Origin: JBOGZD01 sp050697155
GTDB lineage: Bacteria; Actinomycetota; Thermoleophilia; Solirubrobacterales; 70-9
DNA: 8,767 nucleotides
Assembly (NCBI GenBank): GCA_050697155.1
Contig: JBOGZD010000119.1
Span: 1-8,767 of the forward strand
Direction: 5' to 3'
Shown here: one piece after another, positions 1-5,716 of the stretch
How positions within the stretch are numbered: the first letter of the stretch is position 1
Layout of the letters: every line of letters begins with the position of its first letter
Notes under the pieces: model-generated
Told to the model about the DNA's origin: nothing
Databases searched by the model: none
Seen by the model: the letters and a program-made list of their open reading frames with translations, nothing else
Translations under genes and position numbers: made by a program

Positions 1-127
1 GGGAGACGAGGCCGGTGAGCGCGGTCACCAACCCGCCGCCGCCGCGCTGCACCGTGCGGGCGCCGTCGGGGTCCCGCTCGAACTGGGCGGGCCCCCTGTT
101 CGAGACGATCACCAGCCGCTCCACCAC
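1..127 (-). CDS. otsA: Trehalose-6-phosphate synthase (GT20), N-terminal fragment
   Basis: Only the first 42 codons are visible; the gene runs off the window at base 1. The fragment contains RLVIVSNRGPAQF followed by RGGGGLVTALTGLV. This is the N-terminal glycosyltransferase-20 signature: the strand ending in SNR, then the Gly-rich loop of the GG-L-x-x-A-L type that contacts glucose-6-phosphate and the nucleotide sugar. OtsA makes trehalose-6-phosphate from NDP-glucose and glucose-6-phosphate in the cytoplasm, and OtsB then dephosphorylates it. OtsB is not in the window but could lie further downstream. Two GTG starts are possible, at 127 (directly after the treT stop) and at 124. A GAGG at 136-133 serves either, with spacing 5 or 8. 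The gene touches treT, so translational coupling is likely. The family call rests on this short N-terminus alone. A fused or alternative GT20 enzyme, such as a glucosylglycerol-phosphate synthase, cannot be excluded. Confidence 0.8.
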   Translation of the reverse strand, partial: MVERLVIVSNRGPAQFERDPDGARTVQRGGGGLVTALTGLVS

Positions 128-1363
128 TTACACCTCGAGATCCGTGAACAGCCGCAGCCAGTCGCGCAGCAGGCGAGGGGTCAGGAAGTGCTCGCGGGTG
201 TGCGCCTTCCCGGCGCGGGCGATCGTCTTTGCGAGCTCGGGGTCCTCGAGGATCTCGACGCAGCGTTGCGCCACCGCCTCGGGCGTCGAGACGAGGAATC
301 CCGAGACCCCGTCGGTGATCTGCAGCGGGATTCCGCCGACGTTGCCTGCGACGACCGGGCGGCCCTTCCACAGCGCCTCGGTGACCGTGAGCCCGAAGCC
401 CTCGCGGATCGACTTCTGCACGACCACGTCGGCCTGCGACTGAAACGCGTTCACCTCGATCGCGCCGACGTTGTTGAGGTTGTTGAGGATCTTGATGTCG
501 GGGTCGCCGTCGGCGTGATGGAAGGTCTGCTGGAAGAACTCCCAGCCCTCGGGGTCGTCGGTCGCCATCGAGCCGACCAGCGCGAGCTGCGCCTCGGGGA
601 TCTGCTCGGTCACCACCCGGTAGGCGTCGATGACGCCGATCGGGTCCTTCCACGGATCGAAGCGGGACACCTGGCAGATCAGCGGCCGGTCGGTGTCGAT
701 CCCGAACTGCTCGCAGACGAACGCCGCGTCGTCGGGCGAGAGCGCCATGTTCTTCGGCGACAGCGGATCGATCGCCGGCGGGCAGATTCGCCGGATGCCA
801 CCGTCGAGTGACGCAGGGACGTACTGCTCGAGGTGCCAGACGCTGGCGTCGTAATGCATGATCACCGGCAGCAGCCGCGACAGCGTTTCCTCGTTCGGCG
901 CCGAGAGGTCGATGTGGCAGCGCCAGATCCAGCGCTTGGCCCGGTCGGGGACGTTGGTTCGGATCGCCGCCGGCTGGGGGTCATGGATGACGATCGCGTC
1001 CCACTCGCCGTCGAGGCTCTGGGCGTTCATGGCGTTGTAGGCCTCGAACACCTCCCACTGCTCCTCGCTGATGGCCTGCGTGTCGCCCTGGAGCGAGTTG
1101 TGCAGCAGCTTGGTCACGTTGAAGAAGTCCTCGCGACCGAGGATCACCTGCCAGTGGGCATCGAGCCCGACGTCCCGCATCAGCGGCACCAGCGTGTAGA
1201 GGATCTCCGAGACCCCGCCCCCGAACGCGGTCGCGCTGACGTGCAGGACCGACCGCCCCTTGAGCGGCTCCGCCAGCTCGCGGATCTCCTTGATCAGCCC
1301 ACGCCCGGCGATGTGGGTGTAGTCGGCGAGCGACTTCTGGCCGAGCCCGACTTCCTGGAGCAC
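128..1363 (-). CDS. treT: TreT-type trehalose synthase (GT4 glycosyltransferase)
   Basis: A 411-residue cytoplasmic GT-B fold enzyme. Characterised TreT enzymes (Thermococcus, Pyrococcus, Rubrobacter xylanophilus) join NDP-glucose and glucose directly to trehalose with retention of configuration, usually reversibly. Visible features, numbered from the GTG start, are: the N-terminal domain with HVSATAFGGGVSEIL (residues 41-55, the Gly-rich acceptor loop); HDPQPAA (128-134); the donor-site basic pair R234 and K239 in SRFDPWKDP; and the retaining-GT E-x7-E motif, E321 and E329, in REGFGLTVTEAL. The open frame extends upstream to 1456, but those 31 residues lie inside the preceding gene and look out of frame (Arg/Ser/Pro-rich). 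The GTG at 1363 begins 10 nt after the preceding stop and gives a family-like N-terminus (VLQEVGLGQKSLADY), so I chose it. No clear Shine-Dalgarno precedes it, which suggests coupled re-initiation. The downstream neighbour otsA gives a second trehalose route. Less likely alternatives are other GT4 disaccharide synthases. Confidence 0.88.
   Translation of the reverse strand: MLQEVGLGQKSLADYTHIAGRGLIKEIRELAEPLKGRSVLHVSATAFGGGVSEILYTLVPLMRDVGLDAHWQVILGREDFFNVTKLLHNSLQGDTQAISEEQWEVFEAYNAMNAQSLDGEWDAIVIHDPQPAAIRTNVPDRAKRWIWRCHIDLSAPNEETLSRLLPVIMHYDASVWHLEQYVPASLDGGIRRICPPAIDPLSPKNMALSPDDAAFVCEQFGIDTDRPLICQVSRFDPWKDPIGVIDAYRVVTEQIPEAQLALVGSMATDDPEGWEFFQQTFHHADGDPDIKILNNLNNVGAIEVNAFQSQADVVVQKSIREGFGLTVTEALWKGRPVVAGNVGGIPLQITDGVSGFLVSTPEAVAQRCVEILEDPELAKTIARAGKAHTREHFLTPRLLRDWLRLFTDLEV
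133..136 (-). promoter_or_regulatory. Ribosome binding site for otsA (GAGG)
   Basis: On the minus strand GAGGTG spans the last sense codons of treT, followed by the TAA stop and then two consecutive GTG codons. The GAGG core sits 5 nt from the first GTG (127) and 8 nt from the second (124), so it cannot decide between them. It is the clearest Shine-Dalgarno match at any junction of this operon. Confidence 0.5.
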
Positions 1364-1373
1364 GGGCGGCAGG

Positions 1374-2306
1374 CTACTGGGCGGCCACCAGGCGCTCGAT
1401 CCCGGTTTCGATCTCGGCCAGGATCGCGACGTGCAGCTCGATGTTCGCCGCGGCAACGCACGAGAGCTGGAACTCCACGCCGGAGCCGAGCAGGGGGCGC
1501 TCGTCGAGCGAGCGTCCGTACGCGTCGGTGACCACCGCGCCGGCCTCCTCGAGGCAGAGCACGGCAGCGGCGATGTCGTAGGGCGAGTTGTTGAGCACCG
1601 CCCCGCCGCCCAGGCGCTCGAACGCGGCCCGCATCCCCGGGACGTCGGCGACGATCCGCGGCCCGGGCTCGACGTAGGCGTCGAGCTGGCCGGTCGCGAT
1701 CCGGGTCATGTCGTAGGTCGCCGAGCCGAGGTCGAAGGTGGCGCCGCCGACCGACGAGGCATCGATCAGGTCTCCGATCACCTCCGCGATCGCCCGCGCC
1801 GGCCGGCCCCGCAGGCCGTAGCTCCAGAACATCCGCGAGAGCGCGGTGTTGGGCGAGAGCGCCGGCTCCGGGTCGAGCCCGCCGCCGCGCACGGCGACGA
1901 AGCGGCGCCCGGACTTGATCTCGACGATGCAGCCCGCCTCGACGTCGCCCATCGTCGGCTCGCCGTCGCCGAGCGGCGCCGCTGCGACCGAGACGCAGGC
2001 CGACTCGAGCCCGGCCATCGCCGGGCGGGTGCCGTCGATCGGGTCGACTACCAGCACCCAGCGGGGGTCGCCGACGCCGGAGACGAGCCCCCGGTCCTCG
2101 GAGTAGAAGGCAACGTCCGGGGCGCGCTCGGCGAGGAACTGCTCCATCAGCGCCTCGGCCCGCTCGTCGATCGCGAAGGTGACGTCCCCGCCGGCCCCCG
2201 AGCCTGCGTGCACGCGCCCATCGTGGGCGCCGAGCTCGGGCGCGATCCGCTCGCGCAGGTTGCCGGCCAGCTCGAGCGCGAGCGAGCGCGCCGCGGCTGA
2301 GTCCAT
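1374..2306 (-). CDS. Inositol monophosphatase-family protein
   Basis: A 310-residue protein of the Mg-dependent, Li-sensitive phosphatase superfamily (IMPase/FBPase/CysQ/SuhB). The metal-site signatures are present: E70 in YSEDRG, D88 and D91 in VVDPIDGT (85-93), and D244 in YDIAAAV with EEAGAVV following (253-259). The residues after DGT are RPAM instead of the usual N-F/Y (DGTxNF), so the substrate may not be inositol-1-phosphate. An unusual internal segment holds WSYGLRGRP (161-169) and a cluster of small residues near 185-196. Its ATG directly follows the TAG of the htrA gene (TAGATG, no spacing), and treT begins 10 nt after its stop. Family members hydrolyse inositol phosphates, histidinol phosphate, PAP or fructose-1,6-bisphosphate. 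The position before two trehalose genes suggests a sugar-phosphate or osmolyte role, but that is inference and no specific substrate is assigned. Length is slightly above the usual 260-280 residues. Confidence 0.85.
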   Translation of the reverse strand: MDSAAARSLALELAGNLRERIAPELGAHDGRVHAGSGAGGDVTFAIDERAEALMEQFLAERAPDVAFYSEDRGLVSGVGDPRWVLVVDPIDGTRPAMAGLESACVSVAAAPLGDGEPTMGDVEAGCIVEIKSGRRFVAVRGGGLDPEPALSPNTALSRMFWSYGLRGRPARAIAEVIGDLIDASSVGGATFDLGSATYDMTRIATGQLDAYVEPGPRIVADVPGMRAAFERLGGGAVLNNSPYDIAAAVLCLEEAGAVVTDAYGRSLDERPLLGSGVEFQLSCVAAANIELHVAILAEIETGIERLVAAQ

Positions 2307-3524
2307 CTACTCGACTTGGTCCGGCCGCTCGCCGAGGGTGAGCTCGACCCGCTCCTCCTCCCCGTCGCGAACGAGGTCGAGCGTGACATCGTCGCCGGGA
2401 TCGAGCAGCGCGATCAGGCGGGGAAGGTCCGAGTTGGCGACCAGCTCATCGCCGTTGACCGCGGTGATCACGTCGCCGCCGACCTCGCGGTCCTGTCCCT
2501 GGAACCGGATCTCGCTGTCGCTGCCCCGCAGCCCGGCCTCGTCGGCGGGCCCGTCCTCGACCACCTCGGCCACCAGCGCGCCGGTGTCGGACTCGAGCCC
2601 GAGTCGCTCGGCGAGCTGCGGGTAGAGCGCCGTGGTGCGGACCCCTATGTAGGAATAGGAGGCGTCGCCGTCGTCGCGCAGCTGCTCGATCGAGCGCTCG
2701 ACCAGGTCGATCGGTACCGCGAAGCCGACCCCCTCGTTCCCGCCCGAGGCGGTACGGATCTGCTGGTTGATGCCGACCACCTCGGCCTCGGCGTCGAGCA
2801 GCGGCCCGCCGGAGTTGCCGGGGTTGATCGCGGCATCCGTCTGGATCGCGCCGTCGATCTGGAACTCGGTCAGCGATTGGATCGAGCGATCCTTCGCCGA
2901 GACGATCCCGATCGACAGCGACTGCGATTGCTCCTGGCCGAACGGGCTGCCGATCGCGGCGACCCCGTCGCCGACCCGCACGTCGTCCTCCGAGCCGAGC
3001 GGCAACGGCTTCAGGTCGAGCCCCTCGGGATCGACCCGCAGCAGCGCGACGTCGGCGAACGGGTCGACCCCGACGATCTCGGCCTCGACCTGGTTCAGGT
3101 CGGCGAACTGGACGTAGACCTCGCGCGCCTCGTTGATCGACCCACCACCGCCCGCCTGCTCGGCGTCGGTGACCACGTGGGCGTTGGTGACGATCTCGCC
3201 CTCCTCGGAGATGACGAAGCCGGAGCCCTGGCCCTGGCCGCCGCCGGGGCCGCCGAACAGGCTCGAGGACTGGTTGCCGAGCACCGCGCGAACCGTGACC
3301 ACGCCCGGAGCGGCGGCCTCGAAGATCGCGTGTGGGTTGAAGGCCCCCTCCTCGGCCTCGATCACGACCCGCCGGGCGTCGCCCTCGCTCTCCTCCGCCG
3401 CGACCGGGGAATCGACGCCGCCCTCGTCCTCGTCCTCGCCGCACGCTGAGAAGCCGGCAAGCAGCGCCGCCGCGGCGAGCAGCGCCGCGACCCGCCGGCG
3501 GGCGGTCGGATGGTGCCGCGTCAT
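2307..3524 (-). CDS. htrA: HtrA/DegP-type serine protease, probable lipoprotein, one PDZ domain
   Basis: A 405-residue envelope serine protease. The N-terminus is basic (residues 1-11), then a hydrophobic stretch (12-26), then AGFSAC with Cys28 as candidate lipidation site. The lipobox is imperfect because position -3 is Phe. An acidic linker follows (29-50). The trypsin-like domain covers about 65-285, with the catalytic triad visible: H116 in TNAHVV, D158 in DPFADVALL and S238 in GNSGGPLL. One PDZ domain spans about 290-398, with GLRGSD and VITAVNGDEL as its core. HtrA proteases degrade or refold misfolded envelope proteins, and the PDZ domain regulates or presents substrate. Its ATG overlaps the kinase stop by 4 nt (ATGA), and the phosphatase gene starts immediately after its stop. 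The order regulator-kinase-protease matches mprA-mprB-pepD of mycobacteria, so control by the adjacent two-component system is likely. Membrane lipid anchoring is inferred; a cleaved secreted form or an uncleaved anchor is possible. Confidence 0.93.
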   Translation of the reverse strand: MTRHHPTARRRVAALLAAAALLAGFSACGEDEDEGGVDSPVAAEESEGDARRVVIEAEEGAFNPHAIFEAAAPGVVTVRAVLGNQSSSLFGGPGGGQGQGSGFVISEEGEIVTNAHVVTDAEQAGGGGSINEAREVYVQFADLNQVEAEIVGVDPFADVALLRVDPEGLDLKPLPLGSEDDVRVGDGVAAIGSPFGQEQSQSLSIGIVSAKDRSIQSLTEFQIDGAIQTDAAINPGNSGGPLLDAEAEVVGINQQIRTASGGNEGVGFAVPIDLVERSIEQLRDDGDASYSYIGVRTTALYPQLAERLGLESDTGALVAEVVEDGPADEAGLRGSDSEIRFQGQDREVGGDVITAVNGDELVANSDLPRLIALLDPGDDVTLDLVRDGEEERVELTLGERPDQVE

Positions 3525-4939
3525 CGCCCGAGCCGTCCCGCCCGCGCGGCGGCCGGCAGCCGCAGCTCGAACTCGGTCCGGCCGCGCCGCGAGCGAAGCT
3601 CGATCGACCCGCCCATCCGCAGCGCCAGCTCACGGGCGATCGCCAGGCCGAGGCCCGAGCCGCTGACCTCGTCGCCGGTGTAGAAGCGCTCGAAGACGCG
3701 ATCGCGCGAGCGCGCCTCGATCCCCGGGCCATCGTCGGCGACGACCAGACAGGCAGAGCCGTTCTGTATCTGTGCTGTTACGGAGATCGCGGTTCCCTGC
3801 GGGGTGTGCGTCAGCGCGTTGTCGATCAGGATACGCATGATCTGCGCGACCCTGTCCGGGTCGGCGCTCGCCGCGCCGGGGGCCCCATCGGCGACCTCGA
3901 GCACCGAGCCGTGCCGCTCGGCGACCGGCCTGAACTCGTCGGCAACCCGGCGCGCGACCTCGCCCAGCTCGACCGGCTCGGCGCGGATCTCGATCGCGTC
4001 GGCGTCGAGCTTGGAGAGGTCGAGCAGGTCGACCGTCAGCTTGCGCAGGCGCTCGACCTGCTCGCGCATCGTGCGCACGAACTCGCTCCGCGCCGCGGGA
4101 TCCGGGTCGTCGTCCTCCAGCAGCTCGACGAAGCCTCCGAGCGAGAAGATCGGGGTGCGCAGCTCATGTGAGGCGTTGGCGATGAACTCCTTGCGGGCGC
4201 TGTCGAGTCGCGCCAGGCGCTTCTGCATCTCGTTGAAGCTGCGCGCGAGCTGTCCCACCTCGTCGGTGGACTCGACCGGGATCGGGGTGGAGAAGTCGCC
4301 GTCGGCGACCTTCTCGGCCGCGGCCTCCAACCGCCGCAGGCGGCGCGCGTGGGCGCGGGCGACGAGCCAGCCCGCGCCGAGCGCGGCGAGCAGCGCGATC
4401 GCTCCGGCGATCAGGATCTGGCGGCGGATCAGCGCGACGTTGTCGTCGACGTCCTCGAGCGAGACCGAGAACACCGCCACCCAGGTCGGCTCCCCGTCGT
4501 CCGAGAGCGCGATCGCGGTTTCCCCCATGCGCTCTCCGGAGACCTGCTCGACCGAGGTCGCGACCGCACCTGCGGCACTCGCCGCCGCGTCAGCGGCCGG
4601 GTAGTCCGGGAGCACCGCGGTGCGCTCGAGCTGCGAGTCGCCAACCACGAACGCCTCGAGCCCGGACGGGCCGGGGCGGACCCCGAGCACGGTCACCCGC
4701 GATCCGGTGTCGGTGGCGATGTCGCGGATCAGCAGCCGCAGGCGCTCCTGGCTCACCCCGCGCTGCATCGCCGACTCCAGGCGGGCGCTCTGCTCCGTGC
4801 TCGCTTCCTCGAGGCCACTGAGCTTCTCCGCGGTCAGGCTCGAGCGCAGCTGGGGCACCACGTAGAGGTAGATGAACCCGACCGCCGCGGCGACGATCAG
4901 GAAGAACAGGAGGGCGAGCCTGTTCCGAACGCTGTTCAT
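3521..4939 (-). CDS. Membrane sensor histidine kinase, HAMP/HisKA/HATPase_c
   Basis: A 472-residue class I sensor kinase. Membrane helices lie at about 8-28 and 174-195 and bracket an extracytoplasmic sensor region of about 145 residues with no family I recognise. It begins with an amphipathic stretch (33-73) that may be helical. A HAMP linker follows (about 196-247, with DEVGQLARSFNEM). Next come HisKA with the phospho-acceptor H258 in SHELRTP, and the ATP-binding domain with the N box (N374 in LIDNALTHTP), G1 (DDGPGI, 402-407), the F box (RVFERFY) and G2 (GSGLGLAI, 427-434). All catalytic boxes look intact. It presumably phosphorylates the response regulator encoded just upstream, whose stop is 9 nt from this ATG. 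In the gap, ATGAACGAATGA forms an out-of-frame three-codon ORF that overlaps the true start. The 3' end overlaps htrA by 4 nt (ATGA). By arrangement it resembles MprB/CseC-type envelope-stress kinases; the signal is unknown. Confidence 0.95.
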   Translation of the reverse strand: MNSVRNRLALLFFLIVAAAVGFIYLYVVPQLRSSLTAEKLSGLEEASTEQSARLESAMQRGVSQERLRLLIRDIATDTGSRVTVLGVRPGPSGLEAFVVGDSQLERTAVLPDYPAADAAASAAGAVATSVEQVSGERMGETAIALSDDGEPTWVAVFSVSLEDVDDNVALIRRQILIAGAIALLAALGAGWLVARAHARRLRRLEAAAEKVADGDFSTPIPVESTDEVGQLARSFNEMQKRLARLDSARKEFIANASHELRTPIFSLGGFVELLEDDDPDPAARSEFVRTMREQVERLRKLTVDLLDLSKLDADAIEIRAEPVELGEVARRVADEFRPVAERHGSVLEVADGAPGAASADPDRVAQIMRILIDNALTHTPQGTAISVTAQIQNGSACLVVADDGPGIEARSRDRVFERFYTGDEVSGSGLGLAIARELALRMGGSIELRSRRGRTEFELRLPAAARAGRLGR

Positions 4940-4948
4940 TCGTTCATG

Positions 4949-5671
4949 TCATTCCTGGTCGCGGAAGCGGTAGCCGACCCCGCGCACCGTGAACAGGTAC
5001 TCGGGCTCGCGCGGGTTGCGCTCGAGCTTCTCGCGCAGATGGCGGATGTGGACGTCGACCGTGCGCGGGTCGCGATAGTCGGAGTTGCCCCAGACCCGTT
5101 CGAGCAGCAGCTCGCGGGTCATCACCCGCCCGGGTGCGCGCGCCAGCGCGGCGAGGATCTCGAACTCGACGTAGGTCAGCCGCACCGGCTTGCCGCGGGC
5201 GCTCACCGCCCTGCGCTCGAAGTCGATCCGCAGGCCGCCGGCGACGATCGGCTCGTCGGCGGCCGGGTGCGACGCCGAGATCTCCGCCCGGCGCAGCGCC
5301 GCCCGCACCCGGCTGCGGAACTCGCGCACCGAGAACGGCTTGGTGATGTAGTCGTCGGCGCCCATCTCCAGGCCGACGACCTTGTCGATCTCGTCGTCCT
5401 TCGCCGTCAGCATGATGATCGGCACCTGGCTGCGGCTGCGCAGCCTGCGGCAGACCTCGATCCCGTCGATCTTGGGCAGCATCAGGTCGAGGACGACGAG
5501 GTCGAAGCGCTGCTCGGCGAAGCGGTCGAGCGCCTCGCGCCCATCGTGCGCGGCGACGACGTCGTACCCGTCCTTGCGCAGCGGATAGGTGAGCAGCGTC
5601 TGCACCGCCTGCTCGTCGTCGACGAGCAGGATGCGAGCCGATCCCTCGCGTGAGCGAACGGCCGCGGTCAT
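4949..5671 (-). CDS. OmpR/PhoB-family response regulator
   Basis: A 240-residue DNA-binding response regulator. The receiver domain (about 13-128) has the acidic pair D18/D19 in LLVDDE, the phosphorylation site D62 in VVLDLMLP, the switch T89 in MLTAKDD, and K111 in ITKPFS. The C-terminal winged-helix domain (about 142-238) has the typical LTYVEFEILAALARAPGRV, the DNA-recognition part RDPRTVDVHIRHLREKLE, and the closing hairpin FTVRGVGYRF. The frame is open far upstream (to 7144), but that part is antisense to another gene and is Arg/Gly-rich low-complexity sequence. The ATG at 5671 gives the usual family length and is chosen. It is the first gene of the minus-strand unit and is followed 9 nt later by its likely partner kinase. 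It probably regulates its own operon, including the protease and trehalose genes, but no binding-site repeat could be assigned. MprA or CseB are the nearest analogues by context. Confidence 0.95.
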   Translation of the reverse strand: MTAAVRSREGSARILLVDDEQAVQTLLTYPLRKDGYDVVAAHDGREALDRFAEQRFDLVVLDLMLPKIDGIEVCRRLRSRSQVPIIMLTAKDDEIDKVVGLEMGADDYITKPFSVREFRSRVRAALRRAEISASHPAADEPIVAGGLRIDFERRAVSARGKPVRLTYVEFEILAALARAPGRVMTRELLLERVWGNSDYRDPRTVDVHIRHLREKLERNPREPEYLFTVRGVGYRFRDQE

Positions 5672-5716
5672 GCAAGAAAGCGTAGACGGGCGCCGTCGGC
5701 GGTCCCGGTCGGCAGT
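5672..5716. promoter_or_regulatory. Divergent intergenic promoter region, 45 nt
   Basis: This short gap separates the start codons of the response regulator (minus) and the M28-like membrane protein (plus), so both promoters must sit here or reach into the coding regions. On the minus strand TACGCT (5684-5679) fits the loose actinobacterial -10 pattern TAnnnT. A start 7 nt further on would fall at about 5672, next to the ATG at 5671, implying a leaderless or nearly leaderless mRNA. The matching -35 position (5707-5702, CGGGAC) is a poor match. No convincing plus-strand promoter or Shine-Dalgarno was seen. Confidence 0.35.

Noticed and set aside
1364..1456. Upstream 31-residue extension of TreT
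   Set aside because: It lies within the IMPase coding sequence and is Ser/Arg/Pro-rich. The GTG at 1363 gives a TreT-like N-terminus and fits the operon spacing.
1431..2300. 289-codon plus-strand open frame antisense to the IMPase-family gene
   Set aside because: It is a shadow frame with biased composition; the minus-strand product has the IMPase metal-site motifs.
2316..3449. 377-codon plus-strand open frame antisense to htrA
   Set aside because: This is a typical high-GC shadow: no motifs, and a Val/Leu/Asp/Arg-biased composition. The minus-strand frame has the full catalytic triad and PDZ domain.
2446..3732. 428-codon minus-strand frame overlapping htrA and the kinase end
   Set aside because: It is extremely Arg/Gly-rich and out of frame with two well-supported genes; an artefact of GC-rich codon bias.
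4936..4947. Three-codon ORF (Met-Asn-Glu-stop) overlapping the kinase start
   Set aside because: It could act in translational coupling, but such ATGA/ATGAAC arrangements arise easily at tight junctions and nothing else supports a function.
4349..5653. 434-codon plus-strand open frame across the kinase and regulator genes
   Set aside because: It spans two clearly real minus-strand genes, and its translation is repetitive Arg/Asp/Leu/Ala with no recognisable domain.
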